A model generated the notes under the pieces. That model was given only the letters and a program-made list of their open reading frames with translations, was not told where the DNA came from and did no database searches. DNA of 64,000 nucleotides from Desulfothermus sp964427155 (lineage in GTDB: Bacteria > Desulfobacterota > Desulfovibrionia > Desulfovibrionales > Desulfothermaceae). The stretch lies in the NCBI GenBank assembly GCA_964427155.1, contig CAYRSC010000003.1:85860-149859 (forward strand). The letters run 5' to 3'. The translations under genes were made by a program, and so were the position numbers. Every line of letters starts with the position of its first letter. Position 1 is the first letter of the stretch. This document shows positions 23,733 to 33,110 of the stretch, piece after piece.

Positions 23733-23873
23733 CCATCCTCTCCTTTGTCTTGGCCTAGTTGCAGAGATTCCCTCTTCTCCCTGATCTCCTAAAACTAAAG
23801 TTGTGTTTTATAGAGAAAGTTGTTACTCTACTTAACTGTATTTGTCCAGTATTCTAAAAAAAGGAGGCCTATT

Positions 23874-24572
23874 ATGAATGAGTATCAGGTAAAAACACCC
23901 TCTTATGCTATTACCAATACCTTCCTAAGGGGAGTATATCTCTGGATGAGCATTGGCCTTTTCCTCACTGCAGGAGTGGCTTATTACGTGGCCACATCCC
24001 CTATAATCTTAAAGGCCCTCTTAACCAACCCCACCCTTATCTTTATCCTGATACTGGGGGAACTGGGACTCGTTTTTGCCATAAGCGGTGCCATCTCCAA
24101 GATGTCTGCATCCACTGCTACCATATTATTTCTCTTATATAGTGCACTAAATGGACTTACCCTCTCTTTCATCTTCCTTGTATATACCAGTGCATCCATT
24201 GCAAAGACCTTTATGGTATGTGGAGGAATGTTTGCGGGGATCTCACTCTATGGATATAGCACCTCCAGAGACCTTTCCTCCTGGCACAGTTTTCTATTCA
24301 TGGGTCTCATTGGTGTTATTATTGCCTCTATTGTTAATATGTTTTTCCATTCCTCTCAAATGGAATTTGTAATAACTATAATAGGGATTATCGTATTTGT
24401 TGGTCTGACTGCATATGACACCCAAAAATTAAAACAGATGGGAGAGACTGCCCCCCTGGATAACGCCGCGCTCCTACAAAAAGGTACTATCTTAGGGGCC
24501 CTGGCCTTATACCTGGATTTCATCAACCTCTTTATCTTCCTTTTAAGGATATTTGGAAGGCCGAGAAACTAG
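23874..24572 (+). CDS. Bax inhibitor-1/YccA family membrane protein
   Basis: About 232 residues with seven membrane helices. It has the family features: the N-terminal N-T-F-L-R-G-V-Y-L-W-M, and the C-terminal T-A-Y-D-T-Q-K-L-K and A-L-Y-L-D-F-I-N-L-F-I-F-L-L-R. Bacterial members act as inner-membrane proteins, some with pH-dependent calcium leak, and interact with the FtsH protease. The start is the ATG at 23874, 7 bases after AAGGAGG; an in-frame start at 23820 lacks this. lpxK begins 7 bases downstream, so the two share a transcript. Confidence 0.88.
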   Translation: MNEYQVKTPSYAITNTFLRGVYLWMSIGLFLTAGVAYYVATSPIILKALLTNPTLIFILILGELGLVFAISGAISKMSASTATILFLLYSALNGLTLSFIFLVYTSASIAKTFMVCGGMFAGISLYGYSTSRDLSSWHSFLFMGLIGVIIASIVNMFFHSSQMEFVITIIGIIVFVGLTAYDTQKLKQMGETAPLDNAALLQKGTILGALALYLDFINLFIFLLRIFGRPRN

Positions 24573-24578
24573 CCCCCT

Positions 24579-25637
24579 GTGAAATGGAGACAGATATTAT
24601 CCCCCATATCCCTCCTATATAAGGCAGGGACCACCCTAAGAGAAACCCTATATAAAAAAGGGGTCCTAAAGAGTGTCTCCCCCATGCGACCCTGCATCTC
24701 TGTGGGAAATATAAGCTGGGGAGGCACGGGAAAGACCCCTCTATGTCTATGGCTCCTAACATTTTGTCACCAAAAAGGACTGCTTCCCCTCTTACTTAGC
24801 CGTGGATATAAGGGAAGTGCCTTATCCTATCCCCTTGTGGTCTCCCCAGGGATCTCCCCCTATGTGTGTGGGGATGAGCCCTACCTGCTCCAGCAAGAAG
24901 CCCCCTATGCCAAAATAGTGGTAGACCCCAGGAGAGAAAGGGGACTAAAATGGGCATGGAGGGCCTTTAAGCCCGATATAATTATCCTAGACGATGGGTT
25001 TCAATACCGCCGCCTGGACAGGGACCTGGACCTGGTACTATTATCTACTCAGGACCTTTCTCTACACTGGAATAAGTTGATCCCCGTGGGCACATGGAGA
25101 GAAGACCACACCGCCCTAAAGAGGGCCCATTGCTTTCTTATAAACTATACAGGTCAAGAAAATACAGAAAAATTAGAGGAGCTAATAGAAGAGAGGCTCT
25201 TTTCTTTTCAGGTCCCTATATTTACCTTTAGGGTAATTGCCAAGGAGGTTGTGGAGATCCACTCTCAAAGGAGAAGTTATCCCTCCCAAAGACCCTATAT
25301 CCTGGTGGCAGGCATAGGGAATCCTGAAAAGGTCAAAAAGACTGCCCTGGACCTTTTTGGCTATCCTCCAGCACGATTTATCACCTTTCCTGACCACCAT
25401 AGGTATTCTCCTGCGGACTGGAGGTCTATCTCTGGGATTGCTCGCTCCCTCCGGGCAGAAATCGTATGTACCCCCAAAGACGCAGTAAAGCTAAGGACCC
25501 TTACCTCTGATGATTGTTATACCTTCCTACTAGATATCCAGTGGGAAAAGGGCTATTGTCCCCCAGGGATATCCTTTTCCACATGGTTATCAGGAAAATC
25601 CATTTTTAAAGATAAATCTTCTCATAGAGACATTTGA
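24579..25637 (+). CDS. lpxK: Tetraacyldisaccharide 4'-kinase LpxK
   Basis: 352 residues. LpxK phosphorylates the 4' position of the lipid A precursor at the inner membrane. The N-terminal amphipathic helix is followed by the P-loop V-G-N-I-S-W-G-G-T-G-K-T-P, L-L-S-R-G-Y-K-G, D-E-P-Y-L-L, and the D-D-G-F-Q-Y-R-R-L motif with the catalytic aspartates. The start is a GTG with only a weak ribosome site, suggesting coupling to the Bax-inhibitor gene. Its last 48 bases overlap the 3' end of rodA on the other strand. Confidence 0.93.
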   Translation: MKWRQILSPISLLYKAGTTLRETLYKKGVLKSVSPMRPCISVGNISWGGTGKTPLCLWLLTFCHQKGLLPLLLSRGYKGSALSYPLVVSPGISPYVCGDEPYLLQQEAPYAKIVVDPRRERGLKWAWRAFKPDIIILDDGFQYRRLDRDLDLVLLSTQDLSLHWNKLIPVGTWREDHTALKRAHCFLINYTGQENTEKLEELIEERLFSFQVPIFTFRVIAKEVVEIHSQRRSYPSQRPYILVAGIGNPEKVKKTALDLFGYPPARFITFPDHHRYSPADWRSISGIARSLRAEIVCTPKDAVKLRTLTSDDCYTFLLDIQWEKGYCPPGISFSTWLSGKSIFKDKSSHRDI

Positions 25638-26711
25638 CACCAATCCCATAAGGGAAAAGTTCACAATAGTAGAGGAACCTCCATAACTCAAAAAGGGCAG
25701 GGGTATCCCCACCACAGGCAACACCCCCAGTACCATGCAGATATTTATAAAGAACTGCCAGAAAAAATAGAAAAAGATACCAACGCACAAATACGCCCCA
25801 AAATTGTCTTTTGAGAGTTCCACTACCTTACTTATCTGATACAAAAACACACAGCACAACAACAAGAGGATGAGACAACCCATAAATCCCCATTCTTCTG
25901 CAAACACAGCAAATACAAAATCTGTATGTTTTTCTGGTAAAAAACGGAGCTGGCTTTGTGTGCCCTCCAGGAATCCCTTCCCCCACATCTTTCCCGAGCC
26001 AATTGCTATCTTTGACTGAATAATATTATATCCCTCTTTTAGCTTATATTTTTCAGGATTAAACAGGACCCTTATCCTTGTCTTCTGATAATCCTTCATA
26101 AAATGCCATGCAATTGGACATAACAGGGGAACCACAATAAGGACAGTAATAATTATTCTCTTTTTTAGACCATAAAAAAGCATCATCCCACCTACCAGCA
26201 TAAGTATATTTAATCCAGATCCCAGATCCGGCTGTTTTACAATAAGGGCCACAGGGACAAGTACTACCCCCAATATCTTAAAAAAATCCTTCCACCCAAT
26301 AGGAGAATTAAGATTGGAAAGATAAGCTGAAACCCATATAATCACACTGAGCTTCACCAACTCTGTTGGTTGAAAAGAGAAAAAACCTAGATCTAGCCAC
26401 CTCCTTGCTCCGCTAATGGTCTTTCCCATAAAGGGTACAAGGGCCAAAAGCAGGAGAGAGAGTATATAAAGGGGGAAGGCTATCTCCTTAAATCGCCTAT
26501 AGTCTATCACCATGGCCAAAAAAAAGGCCACCAGTCCCCCTGCTCCCCATATAAGCTGCTTCTTATAATAGGGTATAAATCTTACCCCATGTTCCACTTT
26601 TAAGGAACTGGCAGAATATAGATTCACCACCCCAATAAAAAATAAGATCAGGGTTATCCCCAATAACTGCCAATTAAAATGAGAAAATATCCGTCTATCT
26701 ATAGAAAACAT
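25590..26711 (-). CDS. rodA: Rod-shape SEDS peptidoglycan polymerase RodA
   Basis: 373 residues with about ten membrane helices. SEDS signatures include I-G-V-V-N-L-Y-S-A-S-S near the start, K-Q-P-D-L-G-S-G-L-N, which contains the catalytic aspartate, and G-I-P-L-P-F-L-S-Y-G-G-S near the end. RodA polymerises glycan strands for side-wall growth together with PBP2. It follows mrdA by 20 bases in the mreBCD-mrdA-rodA shape cluster. Its 3' end overlaps lpxK by 48 bases, a long convergent overlap. Confidence 0.95.
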   Translation of the reverse strand: MFSIDRRIFSHFNWQLLGITLILFFIGVVNLYSASSLKVEHGVRFIPYYKKQLIWGAGGLVAFFLAMVIDYRRFKEIAFPLYILSLLLLALVPFMGKTISGARRWLDLGFFSFQPTELVKLSVIIWVSAYLSNLNSPIGWKDFFKILGVVLVPVALIVKQPDLGSGLNILMLVGGMMLFYGLKKRIIITVLIVVPLLCPIAWHFMKDYQKTRIRVLFNPEKYKLKEGYNIIQSKIAIGSGKMWGKGFLEGTQSQLRFLPEKHTDFVFAVFAEEWGFMGCLILLLLCCVFLYQISKVVELSKDNFGAYLCVGIFFYFFWQFFINICMVLGVLPVVGIPLPFLSYGGSSTIVNFSLMGLVSNVSMRRFIFKNGFS

Positions 26712-26731
26712 CTTCCTTTAATCTCTATTAA

Positions 26732-28534
26732 CTACCTTATGCACTTTTTAAACAGATAGGTATAAATATCCCTTACAATAGGACCTGCGGTAGATGCCCC
26801 ATGTCCTCCATGCTCTATTAACACCACTACCACATAGGTCTTTTTTCCATTGGATCCAAAACTTGCCATCCAGGCATGGTCCCTGTAACGATAAGGGATC
26901 TCTGATATATCTTTATCCCTTTCTTCATCAGACCTCAAGGTGATCACCTGTGCAGTGCCTGTCTTTGCCCCTATTATCAGCCCAGGAATATTTATGATAT
27001 TAGCAGTTCCATGTCTCTCCCTCACTGCCGCTATCATGGCCTTTTTTATAATAGAGAGGTCCTTGCAAGTAAAGGGAAGTTCCCCTTCTATGGTGGGCCT
27101 TTCATTCAACAATATCCGCGGCAAATATATCTTTCCCCCATTTACAAGGGCACAGATAAACCTCGCCACCTGGATTGGAGAGACCAGCACAAATCCCTGC
27201 CCAATGGCAGTATTTAGGGTCTCTCCCCCCTGCCAGGGCTCATGGAATCTCTTCATCTTCCACTTTCTATCGGGGATAAGACAGCTATTCTCAAGAGGAA
27301 GTTTAATGTGAGTCTTCTCCCCAAAACCACATGCCCTGGCACAAGAGCTTATCTCATCTATCCCCAACTCCTCTCCCAGTTTATAAAAATACACATCACA
27401 AGACTGTTTTATTGCCTCCTTAAGGTCCATCCACCCATGCCCTGTCTTTTTCCAACAACGAAAGATGCGGTTGCCTAGCCTGTAATATCCGGGACAAAAC
27501 ACCTTCCTGCGGGGAAGTCCTTTTATATGTAAAAGACCACATCCAGCCACCACCAGCTTAAATACCGACCCTGGGGGATAACACGAACTAACCGCTCTAT
27601 CCTGAAGGGGATGTCCTGGATTGTGAAGCAATAATTGCCATTGCCTAGTGGATAGCCCCTGCGACAGCTGATTACTATCATATGAGGGTTTACTTACCAG
27701 GGCAATTACTCCCCCTTCCTCTGGATCCATCACAATACACGCCCCCCTCTCCTTTCCCATCCTTTCAAAGATAAACCTCTCTAATTCCATATCCAGGGTA
27801 AGATAAATGGTCTTTCCACACCTTGGCTCTTTTAATATCTTTTCCTTAAGGGTTCTACCCTGGGCATTCACCTCCACTTGCTTTTCTCCCTTTCTTCCTC
27901 TCAACATATGATCAAACTCTAACTCCACCCCACTCTTTCCCACCACATCTCCAGGGGTAAGAGAAGGATCAACTTGAAGGTCCTTTTTGGTGGGTTCCCC
28001 CACATATCCAATCACATGGGCCCCCACCATTCCATAGGGATAAAAACGTCTAGGATAAGGAATTATAACAATGCCAGGGAGAAGAGAAAGATGAGTCTCT
28101 ATTTTACACAAAAGATTGAAACTTATATTTCTAATCAATACCAGAGGATCAAATGGTTTAACTCTTTTTTTATCTTTATCAAATCTCTTTTTAAGAGAAT
28201 CAAAATCTATCTTTAAAATCTTACACAATCTTGCAATAGAAGCATTGCATGCTTTATTTCGCTTACAATCTTCTCTTACAATTGCAACTGCATAAGCTGG
28301 TAAGTTTTCTGCAACAATTCTTCCTTTTCTGTCCAAGATTATTCCCCGAGGGGCATATATTTGCTCAAATCTAATCCTATTCTTTTTGGAAAGTTTACTA
28401 TAAAATTCTCCTTTAAATATTTGTATATACCACAATCTCAATACAACCACAAAAAATAAAATTGCTATACATAAGTATAGCAATTTTAATCTATCAGAAG
28501 ATTGATTTTCTTTTGAAGGAGGATATATAGACAA
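26732..28534 (-). CDS. mrdA: Penicillin-binding protein 2 (transpeptidase)
   Basis: 600 residues. One N-terminal membrane helix (about 17-36) anchors a periplasmic dimerisation domain and the transpeptidase. The active-site motifs are S323-V-F-K, S378-C-D, and K524-T-G. It cross-links peptidoglycan made by RodA during elongation. Translation starts at TTG (28534), supported by AGGAGA 5 bases upstream; no ATG fits. The first 400 bases are much more AT-rich than the rest. It lies between mreD and rodA. Confidence 0.95.
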   Translation of the reverse strand: MSIYPPSKENQSSDRLKLLYLCIAILFFVVVLRLWYIQIFKGEFYSKLSKKNRIRFEQIYAPRGIILDRKGRIVAENLPAYAVAIVREDCKRNKACNASIARLCKILKIDFDSLKKRFDKDKKRVKPFDPLVLIRNISFNLLCKIETHLSLLPGIVIIPYPRRFYPYGMVGAHVIGYVGEPTKKDLQVDPSLTPGDVVGKSGVELEFDHMLRGRKGEKQVEVNAQGRTLKEKILKEPRCGKTIYLTLDMELERFIFERMGKERGACIVMDPEEGGVIALVSKPSYDSNQLSQGLSTRQWQLLLHNPGHPLQDRAVSSCYPPGSVFKLVVAGCGLLHIKGLPRRKVFCPGYYRLGNRIFRCWKKTGHGWMDLKEAIKQSCDVYFYKLGEELGIDEISSCARACGFGEKTHIKLPLENSCLIPDRKWKMKRFHEPWQGGETLNTAIGQGFVLVSPIQVARFICALVNGGKIYLPRILLNERPTIEGELPFTCKDLSIIKKAMIAAVRERHGTANIINIPGLIIGAKTGTAQVITLRSDEERDKDISEIPYRYRDHAWMASFGSNGKKTYVVVVLIEHGGHGASTAGPIVRDIYTYLFKKCIR

Positions 28535-28565
28535 AACAATCTCCTGATTATTTAAAATTTATCAT

Positions 28566-29036
28566 TTAAAAGATAGCGTTATCTTCTTTTAGAAAATATT
28601 TATAATACAAGAAATGATATAGTTTCCATATAATTGGAAATAAAAATAACTGCTTAAGTGCATTTTGAAATATTATATGTGTTGGAATAATTATCTCCTC
28701 TAGAGCAGAAATAGCAAAAATAGAGATAAGATAGCATATACAGGAGCAAAGAGAGATAATACTAACAAAAATTATACTTGTAGAAGCAAGATAATTCTTC
28801 ATCCAGAAAAAGAAAAGAATTACACTTAGATACCAAAGTGAAATGATCCCAAAGGGAAGGTTGGAAATTCCATTCTGGATTATTATCCACAGGACTCCTA
28901 GAAAAAATGTTTCTATTCTCCTCTCCCTCTGAAGAGAGAGGATGAGGGCAGGAAGAAAGGCCCCTATACCTTTTATAGATGCCTCAATGACTATTCCCAC
29001 TATAGTCACAATGGCCCACCACAATGTCTCTCTCAT
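28566..29036 (-). CDS. mreD: Rod shape-determining protein MreD
   Basis: 156 residues, almost all hydrophobic, with five to six membrane helices, the size and character of MreD. MreD sequences diverge widely; the call rests mainly on position between mreC (4-base ATGA overlap) and mrdA, plus P-F-G-I-I-S-L-W in the middle. It is part of the elongasome that links MreB filaments to wall synthesis. Its DNA is AT-rich. Confidence 0.85.
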   Translation of the reverse strand: MRETLWWAIVTIVGIVIEASIKGIGAFLPALILSLQRERRIETFFLGVLWIIIQNGISNLPFGIISLWYLSVILFFFWMKNYLASTSIIFVSIISLCSCICYLISIFAISALEEIIIPTHIIFQNALKQLFLFPIIWKLYHFLYYKYFLKEDNAIF

Positions 29037-29890
29037 GGTCTCTTTCCCCGGGAAAGAGAAGAGGGAATCTGTGTCCTTTTGGGGATAAGAATAAATACCT
29101 CTTCTATATTTGCGAGATCCACCACTGGAGTGACTATCACCTTTTTAAACAGGGAAGAAGGATTCTCCTCTATCTTCTTTATCCGGGCCACAGGTATACC
29201 CTTAGGGAATATTCCTCCCAAGCCAGAGGTTACAAAGAGTTCCCCCGCTTTTAAGGGGGCAGTATAGGGGATATAAAGCACCTGCATGCAAGACAAAGAA
29301 CCCTCTCCCTGAAGGATACCCCTGGTTCTACTCTTAACTGCTATCACAGGGACCCTGGAATTAGAATCGCTTATCAAAAGTACAGTGGCGTAGTGCGCAG
29401 AGACCTTTATCACTCTGCCTATGAGACCTGAGGGAAGTATTACAGGAGAGTCCTTTTTCACCCCTCCCTTAGAGCCCCTGTCTATAGTAAAGGAATTCAA
29501 TACATTGGTGGGACCAATCCCATAGAAGAGTACCCTGGCCCCTAAAAAATTCCAGGATGGTAGGGGAGAGAAATGGAGCAGGTGTATAAGCCGTCTCCAC
29601 TCCCTTTCCTTGACCTGAAGAGACATCTGCTCTAATCTAAGTCTTTTTAGCTCTGACTCAAGGAGCTTATTCTCTTCCCTCACATGACGCAAGGCAATAT
29701 AGTCCTTCCAGAGCTCACAGCAGTTTCTCTCTATCCATCTACCTGGATATAGGATCTTCCCAACAAATTCCAGTCCCACCTGAGAAGATATCTTATCCAA
29801 GACTCCGGTCTTCCAGTTCCAAGTAAATACCACCAGATATAAAAAAAAGGCCAAAAGCACAGCCCTTATAATAGAATTAAAACCCTTCAT
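29033..29890 (-). CDS. mreC: Cell shape-determining protein MreC
   Basis: 285 residues. An N-terminal membrane helix is followed by a coiled coil (about residues 65-100) and the periplasmic beta-barrel pair, with G-P-T-N-V-L-N-S-F-T-I-D-R-G-S and the later G-L-G-G-I-F-P-K-G-I-P-V-A, both typical MreC motifs. MreC activates PBP2-RodA. No good ribosome site precedes the ATG. It lies 55 bases after mreB and overlaps mreD by 4 bases. Confidence 0.94.
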   Translation of the reverse strand: MKGFNSIIRAVLLAFFLYLVVFTWNWKTGVLDKISSQVGLEFVGKILYPGRWIERNCCELWKDYIALRHVREENKLLESELKRLRLEQMSLQVKEREWRRLIHLLHFSPLPSWNFLGARVLFYGIGPTNVLNSFTIDRGSKGGVKKDSPVILPSGLIGRVIKVSAHYATVLLISDSNSRVPVIAVKSRTRGILQGEGSLSCMQVLYIPYTAPLKAGELFVTSGLGGIFPKGIPVARIKKIEENPSSLFKKVIVTPVVDLANIEEVFILIPKRTQIPSSLSRGKRP

Positions 29891-29945
29891 GGGAAGAACT
29901 ATAAGGGGTTAAATATGAGTTGAAACCTTCTAAGTGAAAAGGGAC

Positions 29946-30989
29946 CTAATCAATGGTCACTTCCCTGAGTATATCCAGATTATCCAGGACCATACCAGAG
30001 CCCAGCACCACTGCAGAGAGGGGATCATCCACAATGGTTATTGGTAGGGCAGTCTCTTCCATTAAAAGCTTATCCAGCCCCTTCAATAGGGCCCCTCCCC
30101 CAGTCAATACAATCCCCCTGTCTACTATATCCGCCGCAAGCTCAGGGGGGGTCTGTTCCAAGGTTATCCTAACCGCCTGAACAATGGTATTTACCTCTTC
30201 AGATATGGCTTCTCTTATCTCGGGGGTGGTTACCTCTAGGTGCTGAGGTATTCCTGTCACCAGGTCCCGTCCTTTTACCACCATCTTACCAGAATCATAT
30301 TCTCCTGGATACGCCGATCCTATTTCTTTCTTTATCTTTTCTGCAATCCCAAGGCCAATTAACATATTGTACTTTCTCTTTATATAATGCAAGATGGCCT
30401 CATCCATCTTATCTCCCCCAACCCTAACAGACTTACTATATACGATTCCAGCAAGAGATATCACCGCCACCTCTGTGGTGCCTCCCCCAATATCCACAAC
30501 CATATTGGCAGTGGGTTCCGTAATAGGCAGTCTTGCCCCAATTGCCGCAGCCATTGGCTCTTCTATCAAATATACCTCTCTAGCGCCTGCACTCTGCGCT
30601 GATTCTTTAACCGCCCTCATTTCCACCTGAGTAATACCTGTTGGAACACATATAACTATCCTGGGCCTCACAAGACGTCTGCTATTGTGCACTTGGGATA
30701 TAAAATATCTGAGCATAGCCTCTGTTATCTCAAAATCCGCAATCACACCATCCTTCATGGGTCTTATTGCCACAATATTCCCTGGAGTCCTTCCCAGCAT
30801 CCTCTTGGCCTCATCCCCAACCGCCACCACCTTGTTATTTCCCCTCTTGTCCTTTTTCACAGCCACCACTGAAGGCTCATTTATTACCACCCCTTTACCT
30901 TTTACATAAACCAGGGTATTAGCAGTTCCCAGGTCAATAGCAAGGTCATTGGAAAAGACCCCTATTAATTTATTTACTATCTTGTTCAT
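29946..30989 (-). CDS. mreB: Rod shape-determining actin homologue MreB
   Basis: 347 residues, full length. The actin-fold motifs are clear: phosphate 1 D-L-G-T-A-N-T-L, phosphate 2 V-V-D-I-G-G-G-T-T-E, connect motifs, and adenosine L-T-G-G-G-A-L-L-K-G. MreB polymerises under the inner membrane and organises side-wall synthesis, so this organism is probably rod-shaped. AGAGAGG lies 4 bases upstream of the ATG. It leads the shape operon and is separated from the divergent ogt by only 32 bases. Confidence 0.98.
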   Translation of the reverse strand: MNKIVNKLIGVFSNDLAIDLGTANTLVYVKGKGVVINEPSVVAVKKDKRGNNKVVAVGDEAKRMLGRTPGNIVAIRPMKDGVIADFEITEAMLRYFISQVHNSRRLVRPRIVICVPTGITQVEMRAVKESAQSAGAREVYLIEEPMAAAIGARLPITEPTANMVVDIGGGTTEVAVISLAGIVYSKSVRVGGDKMDEAILHYIKRKYNMLIGLGIAEKIKKEIGSAYPGEYDSGKMVVKGRDLVTGIPQHLEVTTPEIREAISEEVNTIVQAVRITLEQTPPELAADIVDRGIVLTGGGALLKGLDKLLMEETALPITIVDDPLSAVVLGSGMVLDNLDILREVTID

Positions 30990-31021
30990 AAAACCTCTCT
31001 TAAAGGTAGTGGATAAAAGTT

Positions 31022-31501
31022 ATGGAAGAATATTTTATCCTGCCCCCACTTAAAGTTACAATTATAACCTCTCCCCACCTATTAATCCAAAGGATCCATA
31101 TATCTCTCTCTCCTCTTGCCCACAGGTGTCTCCATTATATTAGCTCTCCTGTCGGGGAACAAGCCTTTATTTTCTTCCAAGGATATCTAAAAAAGACCCC
31201 TCTCCCCATGAAGCTTCCTTTGGAGTGGGAGAGGGTCTCTCCCTTTACCAGAAAGGTACTTTGCGTCCTTCAAAAAAATGTACCCTTTGGGCAGTGGATC
31301 TCTTATTCCAGCCTGGCCCATCTCCTTGGTAGCAAAAAGGCGGCCCGGGCAGTGGGAAATGCCCTTGGGGCAAATCCCTGGCCCATAATAATACCATGTC
31401 ACCGGGTGCTTAGAAAGGATAAACACATAGGAGGATTCTCCGCTGGAGTGGAAGTAAAACGATTTCTCCTTAAACATGAGGGTATCTATTTCAGGGATTG
31501 A
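31022..31501 (+). CDS. ogt: Methylated-DNA-protein cysteine methyltransferase (Ogt)
   Basis: 159 residues. The methyl-acceptor motif is I-I-P-C-H-R-V-L-R. The upstream R-A-V-G-N-A-L-G-A-N-P holds the Arg finger and the DNA-binding helix, and the Asn hinge is also present. It repairs O6-alkylguanine by transferring the alkyl group to its own cysteine. The N-terminal domain is short and poorly conserved. Its 3' end overlaps lpxI by 16 bases on the opposite strand. Confidence 0.92.
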   Translation: MEEYFILPPLKVTIITSPHLLIQRIHISLSPLAHRCLHYISSPVGEQAFIFFQGYLKKTPLPMKLPLEWERVSPFTRKVLCVLQKNVPFGQWISYSSLAHLLGSKKAARAVGNALGANPWPIIIPCHRVLRKDKHIGGFSAGVEVKRFLLKHEGIYFRD

Positions 31502-32319
31502 AGCACCTCCTCTGTTACACCCACAACAGCAATATCTGAGGAGTTGGCCATCTCTATTGCCCTATCTCTATCAAAAAACAGGCTCTTACCCGCCTCTATA
31601 GCAAGACAGCTACACCTTGCCTCTTTCATTACCTCTATGGTCTTGGGTCCCACGCTAGGTTGATCTACAAGTTCAGATTGACCCGGTTTAAAGACCTTTA
31701 TCACCACACATCCCTTCTTTACCAGATGGCCTGCCCTTCTTATGGTCTCATTGGTCCCCTCCAGGGCCTCTACTGCAACCACCATCTTCTCCTTCACCAC
31801 AATGGTTTGACCTATGTCCATCTCTCCCAATCTCTGGGCAATAGGCCATCCAAAGAGGATATCTTTTATCTCTTTTCCTGAAGGGCCCCTTTTTGTAAGT
31901 ACCCCCTCAGGGGTCTGAAGGGAAGGGACAAATATCAAAGGACTTACCACCCTCAAGCCCTCTGCCTGTATCTCATTTATCACCGCCTCCAGGAGGGCAT
32001 TATCGTTTCTGGACTTGAGCCTAAACAGTAGCCTGGCGGCCTTAAAGTCTGGTCTAATATCAAAGGCCTTGGGTTTATTTATGGCACCTGCAAACACAAC
32101 CTCTTCTACGCCTGACTGCTTAAAAAAATTTATAAGTCTTCCCAGTTGCCCAAGGTGTATCCACTCTATCTTATCTGCAAATATACCTATCTCCTCCCTG
32201 GTATGCCCTTTGATAGCCACTATATAGACACGCCCTCCAGCATCTCGTATTCCCTGGGCAACCAGAAAGGGAAAATCCCCCTCTCCTGCAATCATCCCTA
32301 TCTTTTTCTGCTCCCTCAT
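31486..32319 (-). CDS. lpxI: UDP-2,3-diacylglucosamine pyrophosphatase LpxI
   Basis: 277 residues. LpxI hydrolyses UDP-2,3-diacylglucosamine to lipid X in lipid A synthesis and replaces LpxH in many alpha- and deltaproteobacteria. The N terminus reads I-A-G-E-G-D-F-P-F-L-V-A-Q, and the C-terminal domain has Q-P-S-V-G-P-K-T and L-A-I-E-A-G-K-S-L-F. It starts inside the end of lpxA (4-base overlap) and ends the nine-gene envelope operon. Confidence 0.93.
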   Translation of the reverse strand: MREQKKIGMIAGEGDFPFLVAQGIRDAGGRVYIVAIKGHTREEIGIFADKIEWIHLGQLGRLINFFKQSGVEEVVFAGAINKPKAFDIRPDFKAARLLFRLKSRNDNALLEAVINEIQAEGLRVVSPLIFVPSLQTPEGVLTKRGPSGKEIKDILFGWPIAQRLGEMDIGQTIVVKEKMVVAVEALEGTNETIRRAGHLVKKGCVVIKVFKPGQSELVDQPSVGPKTIEVMKEARCSCLAIEAGKSLFFDRDRAIEMANSSDIAVVGVTEEVLQSLK

Positions 32320-33110
32320 GCCTTTCTCTTAGGAGAGATAATCCCCCTCTCACTTTTCCTTACAAATTCCACAAGTTCCATAACCTCTGGGGTGTGAGGA
32401 AGCTCTTTCAATACCTTTGCAATGGCCTCCTCTTTTCTAAGACCCTCTCGCCACAATATACGATAGGCCCTCTTGAGGAGATTAATACTCTCCTTAGAAA
32501 AACCCCTGCGCCTCAGTCCCACAAGATTCAAACCGTGCATGGCCCCCCTATCCCCTGCCACCAGAGTAAAAGGGGGCACATCCTGGGCCACTCCTGTCAT
32601 CCCCCCTATGTATGCATATTTACCAATACGCACAAATTGATGAACCGCAGAAAGTCCTCCTAACACCGCTCCCCTCTCTATGATCACATGTCCTGCTAGA
32701 GAAGCGGCATTTGCCATAATCACCCCATCTTCTAAAATGCAATCATGGGCAATATGGGCATAGGCCATGATAAGACAGTGAGAACCTATCCTGGTAACGC
32801 CACCCCCCTCTTCCGTGCCTCTATTTACTGTGACATACTCCCTGAAGCAATTTTCATCTCCTATGAGTAGGTGGGAAACCTCTCCCCTGAACTTCAGATC
32901 CTGAGGAGGTCCCCCAATACATGCATGGGAATGTATCTGGTTCTTCCGTCCCAACCTTGTATATCTCTTTATCTGGGCAAAGGCCTCTATTGTGGTATCA
33001 TCCCCTATCTCTACCTCTGATTCTATGACCACATAAGGGCCAATCTTTACATTGGTGCCCAACTCCGCCCTGGCATCCACCACTGCACTTGGATGTATCT
33101 CTACTCCCAT
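32316..33110 (-). CDS. lpxA: UDP-N-acetylglucosamine acyltransferase LpxA
   Basis: 264 residues made of a left-handed parallel beta helix (hexapeptide repeats to about residue 190) and a C-terminal helical domain. The catalytic base lies in M-A-Y-A-H-I-A-H-D-C, and A-S-L-A-G-H-V and G-L-R-R-R-G-F are typical LpxA features. It adds the 3-O-acyl chain in the first step of lipid A synthesis. Its ATG directly follows the fabZ stop codon. Confidence 0.96.
   Translation of the reverse strand: MGVEIHPSAVVDARAELGTNVKIGPYVVIESEVEIGDDTTIEAFAQIKRYTRLGRKNQIHSHACIGGPPQDLKFRGEVSHLLIGDENCFREYVTVNRGTEEGGGVTRIGSHCLIMAYAHIAHDCILEDGVIMANAASLAGHVIIERGAVLGGLSAVHQFVRIGKYAYIGGMTGVAQDVPPFTLVAGDRGAMHGLNLVGLRRRGFSKESINLLKRAYRILWREGLRKEEAIAKVLKELPHTPEVMELVEFVRKSERGIISPKRKA

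Noticed and set aside
30394..30909. Long plus-strand open frames opposite mreB
   Set aside because: They are antisense to a highly conserved gene and show low-complexity Ser/Thr/Pro composition.
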